A DNA stretch of 64,000 bases. Source: RGIG4708 sp045538875. GTDB taxonomy: Bacteria; Bacillota; Clostridia; UMGS1810. Below are positions 45,315-54,513 of this stretch, piece after piece. A program made the position numbers and the translations under genes. Position 1 is the stretch's first letter. The number at the start of each line of letters is the position of its first letter. The notes under the pieces were generated by a model that ran no database searches, had not been told where the DNA came from, and saw only the letters and a program-made list of their open reading frames with translations. Location: assembly GCA_045538875.1 (NCBI GenBank), contig JAZQEG010000009.1, positions 62,001-126,000 of the forward strand. Direction: 5' to 3'.

Positions 45315-45347
45315 TAACATATAGGAAAAAATTTACAATCGGGGGTG

Positions 45348-45390
45348 AAGCAAAGAAGTGATGTTTTTAGCAGCATTTCTTTGCTTTTTT
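45348..45390 (+). terminator. Leader hairpin/attenuator before the secreted protein gene
   Basis: AAGCAAAGAA pairs with TTCTTTGCTT and is followed by TTTT. It lies about 30 nt downstream of the predicted start of transcription and ahead of the gene at 45416, so it should terminate or attenuate that transcript, unless the promoter serves a short RNA. Confidence 0.7.
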
Positions 45391-45396
45391 GTTTAA
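45361..45396 (+). CDS. Possible 11-aa leader peptide within the attenuator
   Basis: ATG TTT TTA GCA GCA TTT CTT TGC TTT TTT GTT TAA (MFLAAFLCFFV) lies exactly in the hairpin, with GGGGGTGA 12-19 nt upstream. The peptide is hydrophobic and Phe-rich (4 of 11). Ribosome occupancy would open the terminator arm. This may be coincidence, since T-rich arms read as Phe/Leu codons. Confidence 0.3.
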   Translation: MFLAAFLCFFV

Positions 45397-45415
45397 TACA
45401 TAAGGAGGAGTTTTT

Positions 45416-46426
45416 GTGAAAAAAAGAGTTTTTGCTTGTGTTTTGGTTGTGCTTGCTATTGCAGTAACATCGGTGCTTGCAAGCGGTATTATCAGCAATA
45501 TAATTGATAGCACTGTCAGTTTTGATACACATCATCTCACAACCGAAAGCTTTGTGCAAAATGTTGTTGCCGACAATATTGCATCAATAAAAGATTACAG
45601 TGATTTTGACAGTATAATTAATTGCTATGATGAAGCAAAATACAACAACATTGCTGAGTACATAAGCTTTATGGCAAGCCACAAATTCACATCGAGTCAG
45701 GTTAAGGTCATAAACAAAACCCTCCTTGGTGGCACTACAATTCAGTCCTTGCAACAGGTATATAAATTTTGGCTTACTACCGATGAGGATTTTTCGGCAA
45801 TTTATGATATTTGTCAGCTTGAGAGTAACTATGGCAATTTGTATTGGTATGAGGATGCATTTAATAAACTTACAAAAAATTCCCACGGCGTAATGGAGCT
45901 TGAGGATATACAGGAATACAACGGCAAGGGCATAGGCAACGATGAAATAATGTGTGCAAATATTTTGTCACGCAAAAAAGGGCAGAATATATATAACATA
46001 CTAAATAGGGTTGTAGGCGGTGAAAGCCTCGAAAATATAGCCTGCGAGGTATACAAAACCGATAAGCTGCCCGAGGGAGAAACCTTGTATCAAAAAATAA
46101 TGCTTGTTGCCGAGGCGGACGAATACGGAATAGATTTTGAAACGGACAAGCTTGCCGAGGTGCTTGAAAAAATCAAGACAGTGTACATAAATGTTGCAGA
46201 GCCTAAAATACAAGCCGCTTTGGCAAATGTGGAACAGCCGAACATTGATTATGACGAACAACAATTGTTTGAGCGGATAGAAGAAAGCGGCATGCACAGC
46301 AAATTTGTACAAGCGCTTTACAACAAAGGCTTTACCACAAAAGAAATTTATCGTGTGTCACAAACAAATACAGACGATTACTTTGCTGCAGCAAAAAAAG
46401 CAAGGGAGGAACTAAAAAATGAATAA
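45416..46426 (+). CDS. Secreted protein of unknown function preceding RHS
   Basis: 336 aa, GTG start behind AAGGAGGAG. Signal peptide at about 1-22 (VFACVLVVLAIAVTSVLASG, probable cleavage after Ala). The rest is helical and soluble. The pattern SSQVKVINKTLLGG (about 85) and HSKFVQALYNKGFTTKEIYRV (about 298) are both helix-turn-helix-like with similar ends, suggesting a repeated small helical domain. No enzyme motif. Its last 8 bp overlap the RHS gene, so the two are translationally coupled; a partner or chaperone for RHS export is a possibility. Confidence 0.75.
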   Translation: MKKRVFACVLVVLAIAVTSVLASGIISNIIDSTVSFDTHHLTTESFVQNVVADNIASIKDYSDFDSIINCYDEAKYNNIAEYISFMASHKFTSSQVKVINKTLLGGTTIQSLQQVYKFWLTTDEDFSAIYDICQLESNYGNLYWYEDAFNKLTKNSHGVMELEDIQEYNGKGIGNDEIMCANILSRKKGQNIYNILNRVVGGESLENIACEVYKTDKLPEGETLYQKIMLVAEADEYGIDFETDKLAEVLEKIKTVYINVAEPKIQAALANVEQPNIDYDEQQLFERIEESGMHSKFVQALYNKGFTTKEIYRVSQTNTDDYFAAAKKAREELKNE

Positions 46427-49400
46427 ATATATTAAACTTTTCCTTTGCATATGTTTTGCATTGCTTGCAAATAGTGTTGTTTGTTATGCATCTACATCTG
46501 AAGTATTATCAACTTCAGAATATTTGAAATCATATAGCAGTTTATTTGCAAGTACACTTAATTCGCCTTATCAGGCAAAGGAATCTGATGGTTATGTTGA
46601 TACAACAAATGCTAATATGACAGTCAATGTTGAGGATTTGTATATTTCTGGTAAAAACGGACTTGACCTGTCAATCAAAAGAGTATTTAAAACAGAGACA
46701 TCTCCTATGGGAATTTACTGTTTTAAACGTGATAGTTCAAAAGAAAGTGTTCCATATGGCTATTCAAGAACATACATCTGTCAGCAAGACAATAAACGTG
46801 TTACAATATATTTTTCTAACGAAATGAGTATGTATGAGGCAGGTGATTCTTTTAAAGGAAGAAAGTATAGTACCTCACCAAGTGTAAAGAATACCTATGG
46901 TACATTAGCATACATTTTGGGCGAGTATACATACAATTTGGCATCAGACGGAAATATAACAAAGAAATATTTTGATTCATACAACAGAGAACGTTGCTAT
47001 TCATATGAATTTACAAATGGATATCTTGAAATTGGTAACGGATGGTCATTGCAATTGCCGGCACTTGTAAAATATGATTTTGTTCAGAAGGATACGAGCT
47101 ATAAATATTATCTTATTTTTCAGGATCGTCTTGGAAATTTGTATAATTTTAATGTATCTACCGACAAAACGGATGACGGAATAAGATATATGGATGACGT
47201 AAGTGTACCTAAATGGAAACCTTTTACATATACATATTACAATAATTCGGATGTTACTACTATTGCGACTCATACTGCCGGATTTGAATATAATATTGTA
47301 ATTAAAGCTGCAAATGGAGATGCATATTATTTCTTGCTTCCTGAATATAATACCACTCAGTATTATTTAAAGGCAATAAGCGATAGATATGGAAACATAA
47401 TTACTTTTAACTCTGATGAAACCAACTATATCATAACCGATACTTATGGTGATACTTATACAGTTAATGATACAGGTATAAAAAAAGGTAATAAAGAATT
47501 AGTAAAATATACTTGGGAAAGAATCAACGGAGGGAATGACACCGATAACAACTTTACTCATGACGATGATATTGTATTTTCTGTATCAAAAAATAGCGGT
47601 ACTTCTGATATTATTTCAGATAACGAACCACATAAGACTATATATTATCACAAACAAAAATATCAGTTGAGTTATCCACTGCTTGGGTGGAAATATTTGA
47701 TATATAAGCTTCCGTACAAGATAGAAACGCCGGGTGGTTTGGAAAAACATTTTGAGTATGATGTTGAAAATAGATGGTGTATAGGTGGCACAAGTAGCAC
47801 AACAGGTACTACTACGAATTTTTATTATGTCAGCAAATACTATGAAACGTACAACAATATTACATTAAACAAAGTAGATTATTCTTTTAATATTGTAACA
47901 CATTCGGATAGCGGTGATAATAATATATATGATACCACAGAAACATACTATATTGACAATTCCACTCTTAAAACGATAAAAACAAGTTTTCATCCCGATA
48001 CCACTGGCAAACTTCCTGTATCAGTTGCAATATCAGCTAATAAGAAAAAAATTACATATGACTATGAATATTTGACTGGTAACCCATATCCTGTAGGGTT
48101 GATAACATCAAATATATGTTCACAATCAGGATATATCAACACAAAATCATATGAGTATAACACATATGGACAACTTACTAAAGAAATTAATGGAGATTAT
48201 GCATGCAACTATACATATTATACCAACAACTACCATTTACCGCACACACAAACCTACAAAAAAGATGCAAACACAACAGTAAAAATAGAAAATCTGCTTA
48301 CAACAGACGGCAAAAATATAGCAACCCAAAATATATATGAAAATGATGTGATAAAATCAACAGTTAACTATACTTACGATGCCAACGGAAATGTTACTTG
48401 TACCTCAACATTTAAGGACGATGGAACTTCATCGGTGATAAATTATGCATATACCTATGGCACAAGCAACTATACTGTTACAACAACTCAAACAGGGCTT
48501 GTAAATGCAGATGGTGAGCAGGTTGACAATATTGTAACAAGTAAAACATATGATTTCCAAAATAATCTGCTTAGCCAAACAGACGGAAACGGCAACACCA
48601 CATCATACACCTATGACAACGCAAACCGACTTTTATCTGTTACATACCCCGATGGCACAAGCGATACATACACCTATGACATATCAAATAACGTAACAAC
48701 TCTTGTTACCAAAACAGGAGCAATATACAAAGTGTATTTTGACGGCAACGGAAACGCTGTTAAATATACAAAAGGCAACCCCGAACAAGTGATTGAACAA
48801 GCTGAGTATGACAACGTTGGCAGACTTGTGGAGTATCAGCGTATATATTCTGATAACAACAAAACAATTGTTAATTATACATATGACGGCTTTGACAGAC
48901 TTACAAGCGAATCGGTTTGCGACAATGATACACAAATAAGCGGTACACAGTATTCTTATACAGTGGGTGAGGATTCAAATGACCGTTTGACTAACACTGT
49001 AACCAAAAGCATAACAGGTGGCGACTATGCAACAGAGCAGGTTACCTATGACTATATGGGTAATGCCATAAATCAAAAACAATATACAACAGATAGCGAA
49101 AGAGTATATACATACACCTACGATTATGTGGGCAATATGCTTACTCAAACTGACCCCAAAGGTAATGTTAATTTGTATACTTATGACTATGCAAATCGCA
49201 TAGCATCCAACACAAATGCAGAAGGCAGCACAAAAACATATGCATATAATATGCTTGGTTTGTTAGCAAACGAGTCGGATTACAATGGTAATAACACAAC
49301 ATATATCTATGACGATGCGGGCAGATTGCTTTTGCAGCAGCTGCCAAACGGCGCACTTACAAAGTCATATTACGATGCAAACGGCAATGTAATTAAAGCA

Positions 49401-51800
49401 CAAACACAATCAAATGCCGAGGGAGAGGCACAAAAATTTGATACTGTGGAATATGCATATGACAACCTCAACAGACTTTTGTATTCTGCTCAGTACCCAA
49501 ATGCTGACGACCCCATATATACAAACTACGAGTATGCAACAGACGGCAGTGCTCTCAAGGTTGTGTACGGCAACAATGCAAATTCAACCACGCAGTTGTC
49601 AGAGGATGCCGCACAAATCAACTATATTTATGATGTATACGGCAACCCTGTTACAATGACAACTCACGAACTTACAGAAAGTTATACATATGACCTGCAG
49701 GGCAGAATGTTGTCTGCGAGTCAGGGCAAAACAGGTGAAACTGACAAGCGTACCGAAAGCTACTCATATAACGGCTTCGATAATGTCACAAGCAAAACTG
49801 CAACACTTCCTGATGGGCAAACAGAAAGTATGTCATATACATACAATTCTCTAGGAAGTATTGCGTCAATGACAGACTCAACAGGCACAACAACATATGC
49901 ATATAGCCCATATGGAGAGCTTTTGACCGAAACAAAAGGCACAACTGTCAAAACATATGCTTATGACAATATGAGCAATCGTACACAGTTTGCGCTTTCT
50001 GTAAACGGAGTACAAAATATAAATACATCATATACTTATGATTCAATGAACAGACTTGCGTCTGTTACAGACAGTGGTAAAACTGTTGCATATTCATACG
50101 ACAACAATTCAAATCTTTTGCAGACAGTTAAAGCAGACGGAAGTGTTGACAATTACACCTACAACAATGTAAATTTGGTTATACAAAAAACGAGAACGCA
50201 AAGCGATATTGTTAAAGAGAGTTATGCATATTCATATTATCTCAATGGCAACATTCGCTCGCAATCAAATACACTTCCAAAAACAGTTAATCAAACCTAT
50301 ACCTATGACGGAATGGGAAGACTTACAAATGAAACAGTAAGCGGAGATTACACAATAAATGATACATATACCTACGATAAACGCGGTAATCGTATTAAAC
50401 TTGTAAGCCTTGACGGAACTACCACTTATACATATAATAAAAATAATCAGTTGCTTAATTCATCAAAGGTAACAGATGCCAAAACAATTAATACAGATTA
50501 CTATTATGACAATTACGGCAACAGAATTTCAAAGGTTGTAACTGATATATCGCCATATGCAAATGGCATAACCCCATCAGTTGACGTAACAAATCAAACA
50601 ACAAACGGAACTGCATTTTATGAATATGATGCATTTAACCGCCTTGTATATGCAAATGCTAATGGCTTTGATACCACATATACCTACGACGGCAACAATA
50701 TGCGCCAAAGCAAAACTGTTAATTCAGCTTCAACAAGCGAGATATATGACGGCGCAAACCTTGTTGCAATGTCGGCAAATGATGCAGTGTCAACTTATAT
50801 AAGAGGCAATGAGCTTGAGTTTTACAACAACGGCGGCTCAATAGGTATGTACGCAACAAACTCAAGAGGTGATATTACCAAAAATATCAGCCTTGACGGC
50901 ACTGTGCACAACACCTATGCTTACTCTGCATACGGCATCAATATGACAGATGATGCTGTGCAAATCTTTGGCTTCAATGGTGAAGTTGCGGATGCCGAAA
51001 CAGGCCTTATATACCTACGCAACCGCTATTATGACCCCGAGACAGGCACATTTCTTACACAAGACCCTGTAAAAGATGGGCTTAATTGGTATGCATACTG
51101 TGCAGGTGACCCGATTAACTATACGGATCCGTGGGGGTTAATTTCTGCTATATTTGTATCATATAATATGTCTGAACAGGCAGAAGTTAGAAAAGAATTT
51201 TACACACAGAAATATCAGACAGAATCATATGTTATACAAGTAACTTCTGCAAAAGATTTTGTTGATAGCTGGAATAGTTTTTTTAATATTGCTAATGAAA
51301 ATAATATAAAAATTGATGCAATTGAGATTATTAGTCATGGAAGTATAGATGGGAAAATCGGCAAAGATCAAAATGGTACAGCATATTCTACAGGTTATAT
51401 TTACTTTACCGATCAACAACAAAATAAACTATATGCAAGAGATATAGATAATATGAAATTTGGTGATTATTCAGTTGAAGACTTGACTTCGGTAACAGCG
51501 AAAGAATTAAACGTTAATAGTTGCAATAGCGCTAATAAGGATACCTATAATATTGTATATGGTTTTATGCAAAGAAATAATATTACTGGTGCAACTACTG
51601 GATTTGATGGTGGTGCGAAATGGGATGCTGAATTTGGTAATCACATAAGAGGAGGTGGAGATTATGAGAAAAATAGACCTTGGTATAAGGGTGGTCCGTG
51701 GTATGGTGTCATAATATATCAACATACTTGGTTGAAATATGTTGATAAAATAAATGGTGTTCCTGTTCGTAACCGAGAAGGGGTAAGAGTTTTTTATTGA
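46419..51800 (+). CDS. RHS/YD-repeat protein with variable C-terminal domain
   Basis: 1793-aa secreted protein. Signal peptide at about 1-25 (NKYIKLFLCICFALL). The N-terminal part to about 570 is beta-rich and has NGLDLSIKRVFKT typical of firmicute RHS/WapA-like proteins. YD repeats (YTYDxxGN pattern) run from about 575 to 1540. The RHS core region is GLIYLRNRYYDPETGTFLTQDP, and the conserved release motif DPWGL is at 1570-1574. The remaining 219 residues are a separate domain with strand IEIISHG (His1640) and strand LNVNSCNSA (Cys1702), the order of a caspase-like (clan CD) His/Cys pair. Base use in both ends is more AT-rich than in the middle. RHS proteins of this kind act as wall-associated or contact toxins. 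Confidence 0.93.
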   Translation: MNKYIKLFLCICFALLANSVVCYASTSEVLSTSEYLKSYSSLFASTLNSPYQAKESDGYVDTTNANMTVNVEDLYISGKNGLDLSIKRVFKTETSPMGIYCFKRDSSKESVPYGYSRTYICQQDNKRVTIYFSNEMSMYEAGDSFKGRKYSTSPSVKNTYGTLAYILGEYTYNLASDGNITKKYFDSYNRERCYSYEFTNGYLEIGNGWSLQLPALVKYDFVQKDTSYKYYLIFQDRLGNLYNFNVSTDKTDDGIRYMDDVSVPKWKPFTYTYYNNSDVTTIATHTAGFEYNIVIKAANGDAYYFLLPEYNTTQYYLKAISDRYGNIITFNSDETNYIITDTYGDTYTVNDTGIKKGNKELVKYTWERINGGNDTDNNFTHDDDIVFSVSKNSGTSDIISDNEPHKTIYYHKQKYQLSYPLLGWKYLIYKLPYKIETPGGLEKHFEYDVENRWCIGGTSSTTGTTTNFYYVSKYYETYNNITLNKVDYSFNIVTHSDSGDNNIYDTTETYYIDNSTLKTIKTSFHPDTTGKLPVSVAISANKKKITYDYEYLTGNPYPVGLITSNICSQSGYINTKSYEYNTYGQLTKEINGDYACNYTYYTNNYHLPHTQTYKKDANTTVKIENLLTTDGKNIATQNIYENDVIKSTVNYTYDANGNVTCTSTFKDDGTSSVINYAYTYGTSNYTVTTTQTGLVNADGEQVDNIVTSKTYDFQNNLLSQTDGNGNTTSYTYDNANRLLSVTYPDGTSDTYTYDISNNVTTLVTKTGAIYKVYFDGNGNAVKYTKGNPEQVIEQAEYDNVGRLVEYQRIYSDNNKTIVNYTYDGFDRLTSESVCDNDTQISGTQYSYTVGEDSNDRLTNTVTKSITGGDYATEQVTYDYMGNAINQKQYTTDSERVYTYTYDYVGNMLTQTDPKGNVNLYTYDYANRIASNTNAEGSTKTYAYNMLGLLANESDYNGNNTTYIYDDAGRLLLQQLPNGALTKSYYDANGNVIKAQTQSNAEGEAQKFDTVEYAYDNLNRLLYSAQYPNADDPIYTNYEYATDGSALKVVYGNNANSTTQLSEDAAQINYIYDVYGNPVTMTTHELTESYTYDLQGRMLSASQGKTGETDKRTESYSYNGFDNVTSKTATLPDGQTESMSYTYNSLGSIASMTDSTGTTTYAYSPYGELLTETKGTTVKTYAYDNMSNRTQFALSVNGVQNINTSYTYDSMNRLASVTDSGKTVAYSYDNNSNLLQTVKADGSVDNYTYNNVNLVIQKTRTQSDIVKESYAYSYYLNGNIRSQSNTLPKTVNQTYTYDGMGRLTNETVSGDYTINDTYTYDKRGNRIKLVSLDGTTTYTYNKNNQLLNSSKVTDAKTINTDYYYDNYGNRISKVVTDISPYANGITPSVDVTNQTTNGTAFYEYDAFNRLVYANANGFDTTYTYDGNNMRQSKTVNSASTSEIYDGANLVAMSANDAVSTYIRGNELEFYNNGGSIGMYATNSRGDITKNISLDGTVHNTYAYSAYGINMTDDAVQIFGFNGEVADAETGLIYLRNRYYDPETGTFLTQDPVKDGLNWYAYCAGDPINYTDPWGLISAIFVSYNMSEQAEVRKEFYTQKYQTESYVIQVTSAKDFVDSWNSFFNIANENNIKIDAIEIISHGSIDGKIGKDQNGTAYSTGYIYFTDQQQNKLYARDIDNMKFGDYSVEDLTSVTAKELNVNSCNSANKDTYNIVYGFMQRNNITGATTGFDGGAKWDAEFGNHIRGGGDYEKNRPWYKGGPWYGVIIYQHTWLKYVDKINGVPVRNREGVRVFY

Positions 51801-51812
51801 GGGGGATTTTAA

Positions 51813-52277
51813 TTGAAATATAAATATAGAGTATTAATTTGTTGTTTGTTTATTGTCTTGTCTGCCAGTATGTTTGTAATCATTCATTTTTATGATACAC
51901 CGGATTATTTAGGACTATCATTCGAAAGTCCGTGTGGAAAAAGCAAAATAGTTCGAATGGAAGTAACTGATGGTATAGATTTGAATGGATATAAAGAGAA
52001 TGATTATGATAAATACTTTGTAATAACTAATATTGAAATGATAAATAAAGTAATAGAATATTTAAACAACATACCTTTAGAATATATGGGTAGCGATGAT
52101 AATTATTATACTGATAGTGATGGGGGATTGATTCTTTTTTATGATGATGCGGGAATTAATGTTGCTGTAGTTGCTTTTAGTGGTGAAAATACCATACAAT
52201 GTAGTCATAACATGGAAATCTTCAAACCGTGTGACAATAATATAAATATCATTACCGAACTTGAAAATTTGGTGTAA
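51813..52277 (+). CDS. Candidate immunity protein, membrane-anchored
   Basis: 154 aa, TTG start behind GGGGGAT, 12 bp after the RHS stop. One N-terminal membrane helix (about 5-26) and a soluble outer domain with many Asp, Asn and Tyr. No recognised family. Position directly downstream of the RHS C-terminal domain, with similarly AT-rich base use, is the usual place for a cognate immunity gene. The outer location would fit a toxin acting at the envelope. Position-based inference only. Confidence 0.6.
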   Translation: MKYKYRVLICCLFIVLSASMFVIIHFYDTPDYLGLSFESPCGKSKIVRMEVTDGIDLNGYKENDYDKYFVITNIEMINKVIEYLNNIPLEYMGSDDNYYTDSDGGLILFYDDAGINVAVVAFSGENTIQCSHNMEIFKPCDNNINIITELENLV

Positions 52278-52325
52278 AATGTAATTGGGGACGGCAGACT
52301 GTCGAATAATTAAAACAGAAACACA

Positions 52326-52447
52326 GAACACAAGGGGACGGTTCTCTTGTGTTGACAAAATGGTTAGATATGGTAGTAGAACACAAGGGGACTGGAACAC
52401 AAGGGGACGGTTCTCTTGTGTTGACAAAATGGTTAGATATGGTAGTA
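52326..52447 (+). repeat. Left REP repeats
   Basis: Two identical 53-bp copies (52326-52378 and 52395-52447), separated by a 16-bp partial copy (52379-52394). Each contains AACACAAG...CTTGTGTT, an imperfect hairpin around GGGGACGGTTCT. A diverged GGGGACGG core also lies at about 52287. Confidence 0.9.
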
Positions 52448-52467
52448 TATTCATGAGGTGATTAACA

Positions 52468-53208
52468 ATGCCAAGAGGAGCGAGACAAAAAAGCGAAAAC
52501 GGAATTTACCATATAATGCTACGGGGTATTAACCGAGAAAATATATTTCATGATGAAGAAGATTATGAAAGATTTGTTTACACTCTGAAAAAATATAAAG
52601 ATATATGTGAATATAAGATATACGCGTATTGTTTGATGACAAATCATATACACATATTGTTAAAGGTAGGCAAAGAAGACATTGACCTAATACTTAAAAG
52701 AATAGCAGGAAGTTTTGTATATTGGTATAATTGGAAATATCATAGAGTTGGGAATTTGTTTCAAGATCGTTTTAAAAGCGAGCCAGTAGATGATGATACA
52801 TATTTTCTTACAGTGTTAAGATATATACATCAAAATCCAATAAAGGCGAACATGGTTAAAGATGTAGAAGAATATTCGTATAGTAGTTTTCACGACTATG
52901 TTGATAAAATAAGTAACTTGACAGATACAGAATTTGTATTTTCTATGATGGATATAGGAACATTTATTCAATTCAACCGTGAAACAAATAACGATGAGTG
53001 TCTGGAAGATAATGAAAGAATTAGACTTAATGATATTGAAGCCAAAAAGTTAATCATTCAAATATCCAAATGTATAAATATTGATAGTTTTAAAGAATTA
53101 CCGCAAAAGAAAAAAGATAAATATATTGAAAAATTTAAGGAAAATGGTTTGTCAATACGACAAATATGTAGGTTGACCGGTGAAAAGTTTTCAAAAGTCA
53201 GAAAATAA
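52468..53208 (+). CDS. REP-associated tyrosine transposase (RAYT, TnpA_REP)
   Basis: 246-aa Y1-transposase-fold protein. HUH motif NHIHILL (His60, His62), catalytic Tyr119 in LRYIHQNP, start RGARQKSENGIYHIMLRG and NLFQDRFKSEPV, all characteristic of the RAYT group. The C-terminal third (about 195-246) is helical with a KxxGLSIRQICRLTG helix-turn-helix-like segment. Unlike IS200, RAYTs are single-copy and act on REP hairpins such as those flanking this gene. GAGGTG lies before the ATG. Confidence 0.92.
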   Translation: MPRGARQKSENGIYHIMLRGINRENIFHDEEDYERFVYTLKKYKDICEYKIYAYCLMTNHIHILLKVGKEDIDLILKRIAGSFVYWYNWKYHRVGNLFQDRFKSEPVDDDTYFLTVLRYIHQNPIKANMVKDVEEYSYSSFHDYVDKISNLTDTEFVFSMMDIGTFIQFNRETNNDECLEDNERIRLNDIEAKKLIIQISKCINIDSFKELPQKKKDKYIEKFKENGLSIRQICRLTGEKFSKVRK

Positions 53209-53212
53209 ACGA

Positions 53213-53284
53213 GCACAATAGAACCGTCCCCTTGTGCAATAGAACCGTCCCCTTGTGCACGCAACAGAACCGTCCCCTTGTGCA
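53213..53284 (+). repeat. Right REP repeats
   Basis: Three copies of GAACCGTCCCCTTGTGCA at 53221-53238, 53242-53259 and 53267-53284. The first pairs with GCACAA at 53213. Orientation opposite to the left copies. Confidence 0.9.
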
Positions 53285-53315
53285 CGTGTGTAACAAAAGA
53301 ATAGGGAGGTACACA

Positions 53316-54506
53316 ATGAAAAAACTACTTTGTGTATTTTTGATTTTTATTATTATGCTGCCGTGTACAAGCTTTGCAGCTGATTGTGCCATTGAGTGTA
53401 ATTACAAAATTTTAGGCAGGCAGGTTACTGTATGGGGAGTTGTAACCAATAGCGACTCAAATACAATAGCTACAATAATGGTGCAAAATAAAGACGATAT
53501 TTTGTATATCAATCAAATGAATACAAAAGACGGAGGCTCGTTTGAATTTGTATTTAATTTGCCAAAAGATTTGCCATACGGAATATATACTCTAAAGGTT
53601 GGAAGCAACACAGATGCAGATATGTACATGGGTGAAATATATTATACCGAAACTGTTGAAAAAGAGTTTATAAATTGTGATTTATCTGTTGATATTGCAA
53701 GCTATGTTTCCACGGTATCGGGCACAATAACCTGTTATCAGGGAAAGCAGGTCAATATAAACGTGTTAAATACTACAGATAATACTGTTTTATATAATGA
53801 GACATTAACCTCTGTCGGTGGCACTCATAACATATCTTTTACCTTGCCGAGCTTGCTGTACAATAAAGAATACAGTATGGTTGTTGAGTGCTTAAAAGAT
53901 GCAGCATCTTTATTTAAAATTGATGCAGTAATTGACTCATCAATTCTATTAGTTTCGGGTACAGGCAACATTGAACTTGCAGATAATGTGTATGTAAATG
54001 CGGCTGTTGATGCAAGCGGCTATGAGCTTAAAAAAAGCAAAATTACACAAAATATAAGTAAGGAAATAACATTGCCAAACCTCTTGGCTAATATGACATG
54101 CAATGTGCGGATTACTGGTTATGAAATAGTTCAAAAGGATATTGGTGATGTTGATGCCACAACAGATATATACACTGTAACAGGTGGTGTGGGTTCAAAA
54201 GCATATGTGAATATTAATGTTTGTGATATGCCTGTCATAAGCGAAAAAATACTTACAGTTGAGTATGACCCGACAAAGCTTGAAGTTGTTGATTTGTGTG
54301 GATTTACATTTAAAAATGATACAACTTTGGGGCAAGTGCCGGGTACGGATATTACCATTCTTTGTGCCGAAAGCGGAAAAATTGTTTTTAGAGTAAACAA
54401 ACAATTGCCGTACAGCAAAATAATTACAGGAACTATCAATAGAATAGTATTTAAAAAGCTTAACGGAGACACTGCTCTGGTAAATTGTATGGTAGCAAGT
54501 GAATAA
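53316..54506 (+). CDS. Secreted Ig-like/cohesin-like protein
   Basis: 396 aa. Signal peptide at about 1-22 (LLCVFLIFIIMLPCTSFA). Two Ig-like beta domains follow (about 25-110 and 115-195), then a linker and a C-terminal cohesin-like domain (about 275-396: KILTVEYDPTKLEVVDL, IVFRVN). No cell-wall anchor or enzyme motif. AGGGAGG lies at 53303-53309 before the ATG at 53316; the upstream open frame is within REP repeats. Function unknown; may be a surface scaffold. Confidence 0.78.
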   Translation: MKKLLCVFLIFIIMLPCTSFAADCAIECNYKILGRQVTVWGVVTNSDSNTIATIMVQNKDDILYINQMNTKDGGSFEFVFNLPKDLPYGIYTLKVGSNTDADMYMGEIYYTETVEKEFINCDLSVDIASYVSTVSGTITCYQGKQVNINVLNTTDNTVLYNETLTSVGGTHNISFTLPSLLYNKEYSMVVECLKDAASLFKIDAVIDSSILLVSGTGNIELADNVYVNAAVDASGYELKKSKITQNISKEITLPNLLANMTCNVRITGYEIVQKDIGDVDATTDIYTVTGGVGSKAYVNINVCDMPVISEKILTVEYDPTKLEVVDLCGFTFKNDTTLGQVPGTDITILCAESGKIVFRVNKQLPYSKIITGTINRIVFKKLNGDTALVNCMVASE

Positions 54507-54513
54507 TCAACTG

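Larger units (their letters stand above)
52321..53290 (+). mobile_element. RAYT locus with inverted REP-like repeats
   Basis: A REP-associated tyrosine transposase gene bounded on the left by repeats with AAGGGGACGGTTCT and on the right by the same core in opposite orientation (AGAACCGTCCCCTT), three times each side or nearly so. It separates the RHS/immunity pair from the secreted protein at 53316. Confidence 0.82.

Noticed and set aside
44610..45320. 236-aa open frame on the minus strand over the YnbB-like gene and miniprotein
   Set aside because: Shadow of two real plus-strand genes; no domain, no ribosome site.
48360..51100. DNA tandem repeats in the RHS gene
   Set aside because: The periodic pattern is the YD-repeat protein motif with diverged codons, not a DNA-level repeat or satellite.
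52077..52454. Minus-strand frame encoding repeated peptides (ENRPLVF)
   Set aside because: The repetition comes from the REP DNA repeats rather than a real repeat protein; no start signal.
53213..53284. Possible short CRISPR array (three 18-bp repeats)
   Set aside because: Spacers are 3-7 bp, no cas genes nearby, and the repeat core matches the RAYT-linked REP sequence.
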